From: Salinivirgaceae bacterium
GTDB taxonomy: Bacteria; Bacteroidota; Bacteroidia; Bacteroidales; SZUA-534
Assembly (NCBI GenBank): GCA_017557605.1
Contig: JAFYYJ010000040.1
Location: 1-60,026 of the forward strand
Reading direction: 5' to 3'
Length of the DNA stretch: 60,026 bases
Made by a program: the position numbers and the translations under genes. Numbering within the stretch: the stretch's first letter is position 1; each line of letters opens with the position of its first letter. Shown piece by piece: positions 44,516 to 53,603 of the stretch. The notes under the pieces are model-generated. The model saw only the letters and a list, made by a program, of their open reading frames with translations, ran no database searches and was not told where the DNA came from.

Positions 44516-45370
44516 ATGACACAAACGGAATTCGACACATTACTTTCGTTGCTCGACGACCCTGATGAAACCGTGAACGCGGCCGTTACGGCGGAACTGG
44601 GGAAAATGGGAAGCGACATTCTTCCAATGCTCGAACGCGCGTGGCAACAATGCGACGACAAACGCATATCAAAAATACTTGCCGACACCATAAGCGCAAT
44701 TCGTGTCCGCCGTATTTGTGACGAAGCGCGCGAGTGGCGCAAATCGGGTGCCCGCGACCTGTTGACCGGCGCAGCCATTTACAACCAGATATTATTTCCA
44801 AATGTCAGTCCGCAGTCGCTCAGCAGCAGAATAAACAGCATCAAAACACCGATTTGGACTGAATTGAACGACAATCTGACAGCGTTGGAGAAAGTGCGAA
44901 TAATCAACCACTTTATGTTCAACATAAACCGCTTTGCCGTTGGCGACGAGCAAACAACACAGTCGTATTTCCTAAGCACACTGCTGAACACAAGCAAGGC
45001 CGGGACAAGCACAATGGCAGTTCTTTACGCTATTGTGGCACAATCACTTGGATTGCCAATATATTGCGTCGCCCTGCCCCACAGCTTGACGTTATGTTAT
45101 GTCGATGAACTTGAAACCGATGAGTTTGAAAACAATGTGATGTTCTACATTGATGTACGCACCCGCGGACAAGCCTACGGCAGCAGCGAGATAACAGACT
45201 ATCTGCGAAGCTGCAACATCGACCCGAAAACAAGTTATTATAAACCCTGCAGCAACTTGAAAGCAATAGTATATTTGCTATCTTTGCTGGCCGCACATTT
45301 CACACGGCTCCGCGACGAACGTGAACAAACGTGTATGCAAATAATTGAGATTCTAACAAATAAACAATAG
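44516..45370 (+). CDS. Transglutaminase-like superfamily protein (SirB1/Transglut_core2 type) with helical N-terminus
   Basis: The 284-residue protein has a HEAT-like helical N-terminus (DDPDETVNAAVTAELGKMG) and, after residue ~110, the SirB1-type domain: IIN HFMFNINRFA, GTSTMAVLYAIVAQSLGLPIY and VALPHSLTLCYVDE. In canonical members the second segment begins with a Cys or a conserved Gly-Asn; here it is Gly-Thr-Ser, so a protease role is doubtful. It is cytoplasmic. It lies eight bases ahead of the Wzz-like gene, suggesting a common transcript. Confidence 0.75.
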   Translation: MTQTEFDTLLSLLDDPDETVNAAVTAELGKMGSDILPMLERAWQQCDDKRISKILADTISAIRVRRICDEAREWRKSGARDLLTGAAIYNQILFPNVSPQSLSSRINSIKTPIWTELNDNLTALEKVRIINHFMFNINRFAVGDEQTTQSYFLSTLLNTSKAGTSTMAVLYAIVAQSLGLPIYCVALPHSLTLCYVDELETDEFENNVMFYIDVRTRGQAYGSSEITDYLRSCNIDPKTSYYKPCSNLKAIVYLLSLLAAHFTRLRDEREQTCMQIIEILTNKQ

Positions 45371-45377
45371 ACAAAAA

Positions 45378-46325
45378 ATGGCAAACGAGATTCAAAACGA
45401 ACCACAGGAACAAGAAATCGACTTAATCGACCTGATGAGTCGTGCCTGCCGATGGACAGGAAACTTATTTGTAAAAGTATTCAACACTGTTTTATACTTT
45501 TTGATACGCAACAGGTATTGGTATTTGTTGCTTTTTGCCATAATAGTGGTAACTTCATTATTCTTTCATAAAACCAGCACAAAACAATATACATGCCGAA
45601 TGATTGTGGAGACACGCCGCGTGAACGCAAAAGATGTTATAAACTTGATAAACAATTGGAATTACACCAATGATAATAACAATGACAACATATTGTCAAT
45701 CCATGGTTGCTATCTGCTCGATTATAACAGAGACGGTATAGAAGATAAAATTGAGCCATACTCTGCAATAGAGACAACCGACACAACCATTCTCAACAAA
45801 AGACTAACAGGACGATTCGCCGTAGAAGCTCGAATGCACAATGCCGTTTATGACAGCGTACTTGCCGATGTGAAGAACAAAATACTCGATTACATTAGCA
45901 ACGATGCATGGGTAATTGACCGCAATGAACGCACCATTAAGGAGCAAAAAGCAATGATAGCTCGCATGGAAAAGGAAATGGAACAACTTGACAGTTTGAA
46001 AAACGAAGAATATTTCCAAGAAAAAAATCAATACAAACTTGACAAAAACGGTGGACTGATGATGGTAAACGAAAAGGATAAACATCTGTACCACAGTGAT
46101 ATCATATCACTTTTAGCGCAAAAACAAAATATTGAACACAATCTGTATGACGAGCCGTTCCGTGTTGTTCAAGACTTTATGCAACCGATGCAAGAAGACA
46201 ACAACCTATCTGCAATCACAAGAAAAAATGGAGCTATTATATTCCTTTTTGGCACAATTGTGATTTTGTTTATCGACAACCGAAAGAAGATTAAACCATT
46301 AATTGAGAAATCGGCAAAAAGATAG
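45378..46325 (+). CDS. Wzz-like polysaccharide co-polymerase family protein with a calcium-loop motif
   Basis: The 315-residue protein has two membrane helices (about 52-72 and 283-302) and a periplasmic region between them with coiled coil (KEQKAMIARMEKEMEQLDSL). That topology, and its place next to the O-polysaccharide genes, fits a short chain-length-determinant (Wzz/GumC-like) protein. It lacks the usual Pro-rich motif by the second helix. Residues 115-123 read DYNRDGIED, the D-x-N-x-D-G-x-x-D loop of dockerin/thrombospondin-type-3 calcium sites. The region is A/T-rich. It converges on the O-antigen ligase gene with a shared terminator. Confidence 0.65.
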   Translation: MANEIQNEPQEQEIDLIDLMSRACRWTGNLFVKVFNTVLYFLIRNRYWYLLLFAIIVVTSLFFHKTSTKQYTCRMIVETRRVNAKDVINLINNWNYTNDNNNDNILSIHGCYLLDYNRDGIEDKIEPYSAIETTDTTILNKRLTGRFAVEARMHNAVYDSVLADVKNKILDYISNDAWVIDRNERTIKEQKAMIARMEKEMEQLDSLKNEEYFQEKNQYKLDKNGGLMMVNEKDKHLYHSDIISLLAQKQNIEHNLYDEPFRVVQDFMQPMQEDNNLSAITRKNGAIIFLFGTIVILFIDNRKKIKPLIEKSAKR

Positions 46326-46337
46326 TCATACAAATAA

Positions 46338-46371
46338 CAAAAAAGCCGCAGAAATGCGGCTTTTCTTTTTT
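46338..46371. terminator. Bidirectional terminator between convergent genes
   Basis: AAAAGCCGCA (46341-46350) pairs perfectly with TGCGGCTTTT (46355-46364) across a GAAA tetraloop; A and T runs flank both sides. Confidence 0.93.
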
Positions 46372-46385
46372 AGCACCATATGAAT

Positions 46386-47675
46386 TTATGCTAGCTGCTC
46401 TGTTGGCAAATCTGGATGTTTGGCATACATCGAAAGCAACAATGCAACGACAAAGAACATGCTTGCACTGAATCGGTTAAGCATCGACTCAAGCATCATA
46501 TTCAAAGCAACAATCAACAAACAGCAGAACAAAAGATAATTCCGATTGCGCCAAGCCGATATGAGCGATAAAAGCATTATTATTAACAACATAAAACCAC
46601 CCAAGACTCCTGCCGTTGCAAATGTTTCGATATACTGGTTATGCTGGTCATATCCCTTTTGGTATGCCTCATCGATACCATCAAACTGATACTCAGAACG
46701 TAACACTCCTTTATAATCGCCAATGCCACAACCTGTCAGCCAATAACGATGCAACAACTTGGCGCCGGTCTCCCACATTTGGAATCGAATGTTCACATTC
46801 TCTATCGCCTGCGGATGCTGAATGACATATCCGTTATCCATAACTATGTCTTCCTCTGTAATATAACTTGTAACCTGTTTTGAAAGATTTAGGACACGAT
46901 AATTACATGTCTGGAAAACCCAAAACAATCCGGTTACGGCAACTAATAGCGCTACTGAATGAACCAACTTCCTGAAACGCAGATAGAACACAAGCACCGA
47001 AATATATAGCACCGCAAAAAGCGCATATACATTAGTACGCGACGAAAGCAAGAAAATCATCAGTATACACAACGCCAGCCCTGAATATAACAACCATTTG
47101 CGATGCGGTTTGCGAAAAAGCAATGCCCATACAAGGACAGCTGCGGCAAACACTATGCACATTGCAAATGTATTGGTATACAAGAATATAGACAGATGAG
47201 TATACACAAACTGATTCCGGAAACCGATGTATGGATTGAATATCAAAGAGCCATCGACTATATGGAACGAGCGCACCAATGCGGCCAAAAGGCATATAGC
47301 TGATGATGCCAACACTCCTAACACGAAAATTTTAAGCAATTGGATATAATTATCCTTCAGATTATTGGAATACGACAAAGCCATAATTGGCACAATAGCA
47401 AACGGAAGGAACGACTGCAAATTCCGCAATCCTTCAATCTTATCGAACGAAAAAAACAAACTTAAAGCATTGACTGCAAAAAACAACAGCATGCAGACTT
47501 CTGTCGCAAAAAGAATTTTATCGTTTTTATCACCAACCAAATTGATTCCAAAGACACCTACTATAGTCCATGCAAGCATTACAGCCATGCTGCATGACTG
47601 ATAAAATGACATTGAGAATATCAACAGAAATGTTAGTACTGCAAAAAACGAATAACGCCTGTTCATAGCAATCAT
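46386..47675 (-). CDS. O-antigen ligase/polymerase family membrane protein
   Basis: The 429-residue protein has about 12 hydrophobic spans and the Wzy_C/WaaL region: a long loop with HRYWLTGCGIGDYKGVL and DQHNQYIETFATAGVLGG, the His-Asn-x-Tyr-Ile motif typical of O-antigen ligases. It joins or polymerises O-polysaccharide in the periplasm. Its start overlaps the GT2 gene stop by four bases. It is the last gene of the polysaccharide operon. Confidence 0.85.
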   Translation of the reverse strand: MIAMNRRYSFFAVLTFLLIFSMSFYQSCSMAVMLAWTIVGVFGINLVGDKNDKILFATEVCMLLFFAVNALSLFFSFDKIEGLRNLQSFLPFAIVPIMALSYSNNLKDNYIQLLKIFVLGVLASSAICLLAALVRSFHIVDGSLIFNPYIGFRNQFVYTHLSIFLYTNTFAMCIVFAAAVLVWALLFRKPHRKWLLYSGLALCILMIFLLSSRTNVYALFAVLYISVLVFYLRFRKLVHSVALLVAVTGLFWVFQTCNYRVLNLSKQVTSYITEEDIVMDNGYVIQHPQAIENVNIRFQMWETGAKLLHRYWLTGCGIGDYKGVLRSEYQFDGIDEAYQKGYDQHNQYIETFATAGVLGGFMLLIIMLLSLISAWRNRNYLLFCCLLIVALNMMLESMLNRFSASMFFVVALLLSMYAKHPDLPTEQLA

Positions 47676-48664
47676 TTTTTAGGAATTGAGAAGACTCCGA
47701 CTATCGAGCCTATACCATAAGAAAAATGTAACACAAAAAAAGCAGCATATAAATATCTCAATTTCAATTTATCTCCTGTTTTTAAAAGTTTAATGCTGGC
47801 TATAGTGACAAATAACAGATAAGCCAAAACCGATAATGCCGCTACAATAGCCGCCTGCCCATAAAAAAACGAAGCCAAAAGCGGTAACACAATCGACAAA
47901 ACAAAAATCATCGGGACAAAATGACGGATTGAAAATGTTGAAAATGTATGCGTTAACTTAACCGCCTTGACATTCCACAATCCATTTGAATAATTGTTTT
48001 TTGCCAAAGCGCGAAATGTGGCACGGGCATAGTAGGTGCATAATTCGTCGGGCAAAAGGAACATTCGCCCTCCGCCCCTCACTATGCGGCTGTTGAACTC
48101 AATATCCTGATTCCGTACAAGACGCTCATCGAACAAACCATAACGCACAAAAACGTTCCGACGATAACAACCAAAAGGCACTGTATCAACCTGTTGCACT
48201 TCATTTACACCAATCCTAAACGCTGAATTGCCCACTCCAAACCTACTACTCAAAACAGCCTTTATGGCGACCGACTTTGGCGTACGTAGTTTGACATCGG
48301 TTTTGCAGACACAGCCAACATTGTCGGCTTCCAACTTGAAAAGATTGTCAACCAACACCGATATATAATTGGGAGCGTAAACAGTATGCATATCAAGTCG
48401 GATTATGACATCACCTGCAGCCTGGCTGATACCGATATTTAACGCTGTCGGCACAATAAGTTTCGGATTGTCGATGATATGCAGAAAATCGTATTGCGCG
48501 CAATATTCAGCCAAACGCTGACGCGTTCCGTCGGTACTCATGCCATCGACAAAAAGCACCTCCATGCTTATGTGCGGATAATCCTGATTTATGATTGACT
48601 CGACACATGCCGTTACGTGTGCAGCCTCATTTCGACAGGGAATTATTACAGAAACCATTGTCAT
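47672..48664 (-). CDS. Glycosyltransferase family 2 with C-terminal membrane helices
   Basis: The 330-residue protein has the GT2 opening VSVIIPCRNEAAHVTACVES and the nucleotide-sugar motifs VLFVDGMSTDGTRQ and VIIRLDMHTVY (a DxD-like site with His). The last ~80 residues contain three hydrophobic segments, so it is membrane-bound. The donor and acceptor are not deducible. It overlaps both neighbours by four bases. Confidence 0.92.
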   Translation of the reverse strand: MTMVSVIIPCRNEAAHVTACVESIINQDYPHISMEVLFVDGMSTDGTRQRLAEYCAQYDFLHIIDNPKLIVPTALNIGISQAAGDVIIRLDMHTVYAPNYISVLVDNLFKLEADNVGCVCKTDVKLRTPKSVAIKAVLSSRFGVGNSAFRIGVNEVQQVDTVPFGCYRRNVFVRYGLFDERLVRNQDIEFNSRIVRGGGRMFLLPDELCTYYARATFRALAKNNYSNGLWNVKAVKLTHTFSTFSIRHFVPMIFVLSIVLPLLASFFYGQAAIVAALSVLAYLLFVTIASIKLLKTGDKLKLRYLYAAFFVLHFSYGIGSIVGVFSIPKK

Positions 48665-49815
48665 TCTTCACTTTTAGCTCTAAAAACATTGAGCCACTCT
48701 CTCGCCTTAACAGGCCAACCGAACATCGAAAAATCAATTCTTCGTATGTCGGAAAGCAGTACGGCCCTATTGGTCAATGCTGAATCCAATTTCGCGGCAA
48801 TATCGGAAACATTGTCGGATTTTGCGGCATATCCTACACATAAATTATCGAAAACACCGTCGAAGCCCTGCCCAGCAGTGTAAACCACAGGCAAGCCCTG
48901 TGTCAAAGCCTCGAAGTACACAAGCCCGAACGTTTCTGATTTTGAAATCATTGCAAAAGCAGCGTTTTGACGGCAAATCTGCATCAACTTTTGCTTGTCG
49001 TAAATCGGGCCGTGGAATTTTATCCAGTCGACGTTTTGCTCTATTTGCCTCATTATCTGCTGTTCGCATGGGCCACCACCACCAACAAGATTCAGCGTCA
49101 GGCATGGATTTTTCTTGCGCAACTGACAGCATGCATCAATCAACGTCGAAACGTTTTTGTTTCGGTCGAACACTCCTATGTATAATATCGCGTCGGGGTT
49201 GCGATTGTCATTTACAAGATATTGATTATCAATCCAAATTTGGTCAATTCCGTTGGTTATCGTAATCAGTTTCGATTGTAAAGAGTTGGCCAATCGGCTG
49301 AAAGCCAGTGATTTTTCAAATTGCCGCCGTTGCACAGGCGATACAAAAATCACTTTCCGTGCACTCTTAACTATCTGTTGACCAATACGATACAAATGCG
49401 GCATACGTCGCAGATATAGATTAACATCAGTGCCACGGACAACCACCACGTAAGGAATTCGGTGCTCACACCATAGCCTGTAAGCTACCGCGCCATCGGA
49501 AAACAAAGTGCTAGCGACAATCAGGTCGGTGTGCTCAATGTCGGCCTTTTGCGTCAGTTGACGATATTTGCATCGGATTTTGTACGGAAACAGCGTTCTG
49601 TACATCAGCAAGTTGCCTTCAAAATCAGACTCCACAAGGCGGTAATTGCGACTATCGTATGTAGGACGCAAATCGCGCAACGGATAATTTGGCCGATTGA
49701 AGGCGAAAACGGACATATCCATCTGACTATCAGCCTCAACAATCGAGCGACAAAGGTTATGGTGCACCCGCGAGCCAATGTAATCTTCGGTCAGATATAA
49801 AACGTTCATAATCAA
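48661..49815 (-). CDS. Glycosyltransferase family 4 (GT-B fold)
   Basis: The 384-residue protein has the GT4 C-terminal half: IDQIWID, DAILYIGVFDRNKNVSTLID, LNLVGGGG and the E(x7)E-like site in SKSETFGLVYFEALTQGLPVV. The N-terminal domain has HHNLCRSIVE. It is a soluble retaining glycosyltransferase using a nucleotide-sugar donor. It overlaps the flippase and GT2 genes by four bases each. Confidence 0.93.
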   Translation of the reverse strand: MIMNVLYLTEDYIGSRVHHNLCRSIVEADSQMDMSVFAFNRPNYPLRDLRPTYDSRNYRLVESDFEGNLLMYRTLFPYKIRCKYRQLTQKADIEHTDLIVASTLFSDGAVAYRLWCEHRIPYVVVVRGTDVNLYLRRMPHLYRIGQQIVKSARKVIFVSPVQRRQFEKSLAFSRLANSLQSKLITITNGIDQIWIDNQYLVNDNRNPDAILYIGVFDRNKNVSTLIDACCQLRKKNPCLTLNLVGGGGPCEQQIMRQIEQNVDWIKFHGPIYDKQKLMQICRQNAAFAMISKSETFGLVYFEALTQGLPVVYTAGQGFDGVFDNLCVGYAAKSDNVSDIAAKLDSALTNRAVLLSDIRRIDFSMFGWPVKAREWLNVFRAKSEE

Positions 49816-51083
49816 TTTGCTATTGATTTCTCATACTCGCGGACAACCTTCAAAGTCATCAGCGCAACAATTGCGTAGCTGAACAACTCAACCGCCAAAT
49901 AACAACGCAGAAATCCGTAAATATTATTCACGGGTATAAATATCAGACTGAAAATCAGCAGGAAATAGATTGTCTGCCAAACCGACAAACGACCAATTTT
50001 CTCGAACGCTGTGAACACCATATTGAACGGCGACACCACAAATTTGAAGGCGAATGCCCAAACCATTATTCGCACGTAAACGCCTGATTCGCGCCACGTT
50101 TCGCCAAAAATCAAGGCTAAAAGCGAAGGTGCCAAAAGGAAGGCCACCACTGCGAACACCAATGCCAAAACAGCCAGCAGTGAGGCAATGCGGCAAAAGT
50201 CGTGACGGATTGACTCACGTTTGTTCCGCAATTCAGTGAAACGCTGCACCAGCACCTGCCCCATCGATGTGGTAACAAGCGACAGCGGCATAATCATCAG
50301 CATTCGCGCAAGGTCGAACAGGCCGGTGGTCTGCTCATCGAACAGACGGTTGATGAAAATGGTGGGCAGCAGCAGGCTCAAAGCGTTCAAGAACGCCGCA
50401 AAACTGTTCTGCAGCGGGAAACTGCGGTATTCGGCCGCTACACTTTTTATGGTCGCCCACGAGAGTTTCAGCCCGCCGACAAACTTGTGCACCTTGATTC
50501 CAGCCGCCAGCGCATTGACCGACTGCCCTGCAATGTCGCCGAAAACAAGCCCAGTCTGATTGCCGCAATAGCCTGAAACAGTTTGCGTTACGCCTTCGGC
50601 AATGCGGCGCTCAACCTTATTCGAGGCCGACAGTTTAAACTGCTTAATGCGAATCAAATAATAGTTAAGTGCCTGATATATTGCCAATAACAGCAACGAC
50701 AACGGCACAAACGCAAGCCAATACGAATATTTTTCGGGGAAGTTGATAAGCCGCATAAACGGCTGCTTGAACACAAAGAGCAAAATGGCCGTCAACACGC
50801 TAATTATCAACCCAATACCAAACGAAAGATACAACAAATTGTAAGCTTTGTTGTCGTCGGCAGGCAGGATGATGGTTTGCTCGTAGCGTAGCGACGCAAT
50901 GACCGCAATGATGCCTATAATGCTCATATACACAGCAAAAGCACCAAAATCGGCGGGTGTGTAGATACGCCGCAGAATGAGTTGGAAAAGAATTATCAGC
51001 ACTTGCGCCAACGCGGTGCCAGTGACCAAATAACTCAAATTCTTGATTATCGTGTTGCCGAATATCTGTTTTAACAAATTCAT
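49812..51083 (-). CDS. Oligosaccharide flippase (Wzx/polysaccharide transporter family)
   Basis: The 423-residue protein has about 12 membrane spans and the MATE-like start IFGNTIIKNLSYLVTGTALAQ with LILRRIYTPADFGAFAVYMS. The central domain GYCGNQTGLVFGDIAGQSVNA is the second half of the Wzx fold. It moves lipid-linked oligosaccharide across the inner membrane. It precedes the GT4 gene and follows the C10 protease gene after 19 bases. Confidence 0.9.
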   Translation of the reverse strand: MNLLKQIFGNTIIKNLSYLVTGTALAQVLIILFQLILRRIYTPADFGAFAVYMSIIGIIAVIASLRYEQTIILPADDNKAYNLLYLSFGIGLIISVLTAILLFVFKQPFMRLINFPEKYSYWLAFVPLSLLLLAIYQALNYYLIRIKQFKLSASNKVERRIAEGVTQTVSGYCGNQTGLVFGDIAGQSVNALAAGIKVHKFVGGLKLSWATIKSVAAEYRSFPLQNSFAAFLNALSLLLPTIFINRLFDEQTTGLFDLARMLMIMPLSLVTTSMGQVLVQRFTELRNKRESIRHDFCRIASLLAVLALVFAVVAFLLAPSLLALIFGETWRESGVYVRIMVWAFAFKFVVSPFNMVFTAFEKIGRLSVWQTIYFLLIFSLIFIPVNNIYGFLRCYLAVELFSYAIVALMTLKVVREYEKSIAN

Positions 51084-51102
51084 TTCAAGCTCTTTGCATA
51101 AA

Positions 51103-53589
51103 TCATTCTACTATTAGCCGCAAAGCCGAGACGCCACTGCCAGTCAGAACTCGCACCAAATACAAGCCTGCCGGCAACTTCGACACATCAATTGGATTTC
51201 CCGCCTCACAATTGTCAGCTCGCAACACAATGGTTCCCAATGCGTTATATATCACAACATCAGCCTTATCGGCACCAGCTAACATTACATAATCGGGGGT
51301 CGGATTCGGGTATATTGAAACCTGAGAGTCGGTATCTAACTTATAATCTGCAATATCGGTGTTGTGCAAATTAAATGGCAAAACGCCACGATGGTACATT
51401 CCGCCAAAATACTTGCCATAGCCGTATGAACCAGCCCACACTCCTTTGCCATCGGGTGAGACACCAACAGAAGTATATAGGTCCAAATATCTGTAAATAT
51501 CAGCAAAATCGGTAAACGTACGACCATCATCAACGCTGTACGAAATGCCACAGTAATTGACATCGGTATCAACATAGCCACCTACCGAAATCAACGTATC
51601 GGTATTAGGAATATAAGCCACACCCGACGGATAGAAATTAGGTTGCGCGCCAAGCTCGTTCCAACTATCGCCTCCGTCAAATGTCTGATATGCAAGGAAT
51701 TTATCATCTTTCATTCCCTTTATCACACCAGTTTTAGCATTGCGAAAAGCGAGAATGAAACAATCTGTCAATGGTGTCTGAACCACAGTCCATGTCACTC
51801 CGCGGTCTGACGAACGATAGAGGCGGCCTTTGGTTGTGCAGAAAAACACATTGTCGCCAACAACCGAATAATAAGCCACAATTCCGGTTTCGTCAGTCTT
51901 GTTTGCCGGAATGTTCGACGACGGTACACGTTTCCAATTGGCGCCACCGTCGGTTGTTGTGTAAATCTCGAAATAGCCGTCGTTGGGGTCGCCAATGCAC
52001 ACGCCATTGCGAGAATCCCAAAAATGGACAATGTTCGGGAACGCCTTGCTGCCACTGAACGAAGCCGATGCCTGTATCTCCCACGAGTCGCCTGCATCGG
52101 TTGTATGAAGAATTTTTCCGCCCTTTAGCGTCCGCGAGTTAGTGCAAACATAAACAGCCGCCCAAGCCTCGTTTGCGCTGACTGCCGAAATCATTGATAT
52201 TGAATAATTTTTGTACCCGGATATTTTTATAGTCTTCCCCTCCCACGACTCTCCACCATCGATTGTCCTGCAGAAATCCATACACTGTCCGCCTTGCTCA
52301 CCATCGTATGCCGAAGCCCAGGCTGTAAGATTGTCAATTGCAGAGATGTTGGTTATCCCACGATAATCAGTCGAAAATCCGGTTGATTGCAAAGTCCACA
52401 ACATCGGCACATCAGTGGCTGGCTGAATACCGATAACAGCTGTATTGCCAGTTGAATAGAGACTTGTCCCTAACAACATATTGTCAGGAGCGAAATAGCC
52501 ATCAAAATCACCATCCCAACCCCAGTTTACATGCAAATAATCGTTACCATCATAACCATCGACAACCCATGCGTGACCTTCGTCTTCCGACATACCCGAA
52601 TAAAGAACCGGCCTTCCGGCGTCAATTTCCGCTTTTATTAGCGCAATCCAATCATCAGCCGTGTATTCATCTGCGACACAAACCTTCAAAGTTTCATGAT
52701 TGTAATTAAAATAGGCGCATAGAGCCATCGCCGCAACATACTCTGTCGAGCCGGAACCATCCTCGGTATACGACATATTGACAGCAACGCCAACATGATA
52801 AAGCATCTGCTGAACCGCGCGTTTCTCAGCGATTGAGCTACGGCTACGCAGACGGTCGGGCATCTTATTCCATTTATAAGTCGTGGCGCCAAAATTAGCC
52901 GACAGCCATCCATATTCAGGGTTTTCATACGGAACATATTTGTGCCAACCGCGCCCTTTTTCAGGCCATTTGTGATAACGCATAATCTGCCCCATTGCCA
53001 CTGCCACACACCCAACATACGTTGGACACGAATCCATATATGGAGAATCTTGCCCCCAAGTAGAAGTGATAAGCTGAATGGGTTTAATCGTATCAACGGC
53101 AACAATTGTATCGACCGGGATAGTATCGACCAAAACCGTATCAACCGAAACGGAATCTACTGGCACAGAATCAATTACAACAGAATCCAGCTCTGCGAAC
53201 ATGCGCCATGCATTCAGCACACGGCGGCTTCGCGCATTTGATTTCTTCTTGATTGATATTATTTCAGCATATCGGTCCAACTGCCCTGCAAACGATTTGT
53301 TAGCCGACACCTCGCATACCGGCGAAGTCTTGGAATAGCCCAAAACAGGCTGAACAGCATCATCGGCGGAAATTATAGCGAAGCCACCGTCGGCAGCGAC
53401 GAAAATGTAGTAAAGTGTGTCACCATTGTATACGCCGACATGTTTGAGTTCAAGCGCTGATGTCGATTTAAGTGTGCTGCCACCAATAACATTTTCAGCT
53501 ATTTGCCGAGCAAACGACACTCCTATCGGTTCTGAGTTCGCAACACCCGAAATCAATATCGACAATATCAATATGATGATTTTTCTCAT
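51103..53589 (-). CDS. C10-family (streptopain-like) cysteine protease with T9SS C-terminal sorting domain
   Basis: The 828-residue protein has a signal peptide (about 1-19), a Spi-like propeptide (20-115), a linker of D(S/T)(V/I)xV pentapeptides (about 135-168), and a C10 catalytic domain with Cys194 in YVGCVAVAMGQIM and His339 in EGHAWVVDGYDG. Residues ~400-740 are BNR/Ycf48-like propeller repeats (SDRGVTWTVVQTP, TDAGDSWEIQ). The last ~75 residues begin VSIYPNPTPDYVML and end in a basic-polar strand, a type A T9SS sorting domain. The gene is between the SpmAB-like and flippase genes. The T9SS domain would be removed and the protein attached to the surface or released. Confidence 0.93.
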   Translation of the reverse strand: MRKIIILILSILISGVANSEPIGVSFARQIAENVIGGSTLKSTSALELKHVGVYNGDTLYYIFVAADGGFAIISADDAVQPVLGYSKTSPVCEVSANKSFAGQLDRYAEIISIKKKSNARSRRVLNAWRMFAELDSVVIDSVPVDSVSVDTVLVDTIPVDTIVAVDTIKPIQLITSTWGQDSPYMDSCPTYVGCVAVAMGQIMRYHKWPEKGRGWHKYVPYENPEYGWLSANFGATTYKWNKMPDRLRSRSSIAEKRAVQQMLYHVGVAVNMSYTEDGSGSTEYVAAMALCAYFNYNHETLKVCVADEYTADDWIALIKAEIDAGRPVLYSGMSEDEGHAWVVDGYDGNDYLHVNWGWDGDFDGYFAPDNMLLGTSLYSTGNTAVIGIQPATDVPMLWTLQSTGFSTDYRGITNISAIDNLTAWASAYDGEQGGQCMDFCRTIDGGESWEGKTIKISGYKNYSISMISAVSANEAWAAVYVCTNSRTLKGGKILHTTDAGDSWEIQASASFSGSKAFPNIVHFWDSRNGVCIGDPNDGYFEIYTTTDGGANWKRVPSSNIPANKTDETGIVAYYSVVGDNVFFCTTKGRLYRSSDRGVTWTVVQTPLTDCFILAFRNAKTGVIKGMKDDKFLAYQTFDGGDSWNELGAQPNFYPSGVAYIPNTDTLISVGGYVDTDVNYCGISYSVDDGRTFTDFADIYRYLDLYTSVGVSPDGKGVWAGSYGYGKYFGGMYHRGVLPFNLHNTDIADYKLDTDSQVSIYPNPTPDYVMLAGADKADVVIYNALGTIVLRADNCEAGNPIDVSKLPAGLYLVRVLTGSGVSALRLIVE
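53080..53187 (-). repeat. Pentapeptide-coding tandem repeat in the C10 protease linker
   Basis: Residues 135-170 consist of seven tandem five- or six-residue units of the form Asp-(Ser/Thr)-(Val/Ile)-x-(Val/Ile). The coding units are about 15 bases and diverged in synonymous positions. It bridges the propeptide and the catalytic domain and probably forms an extended exposed linker that is cut during activation. Confidence 0.75.
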
Positions 53590-53603
53590 TTATAATCAAC
53601 TAT

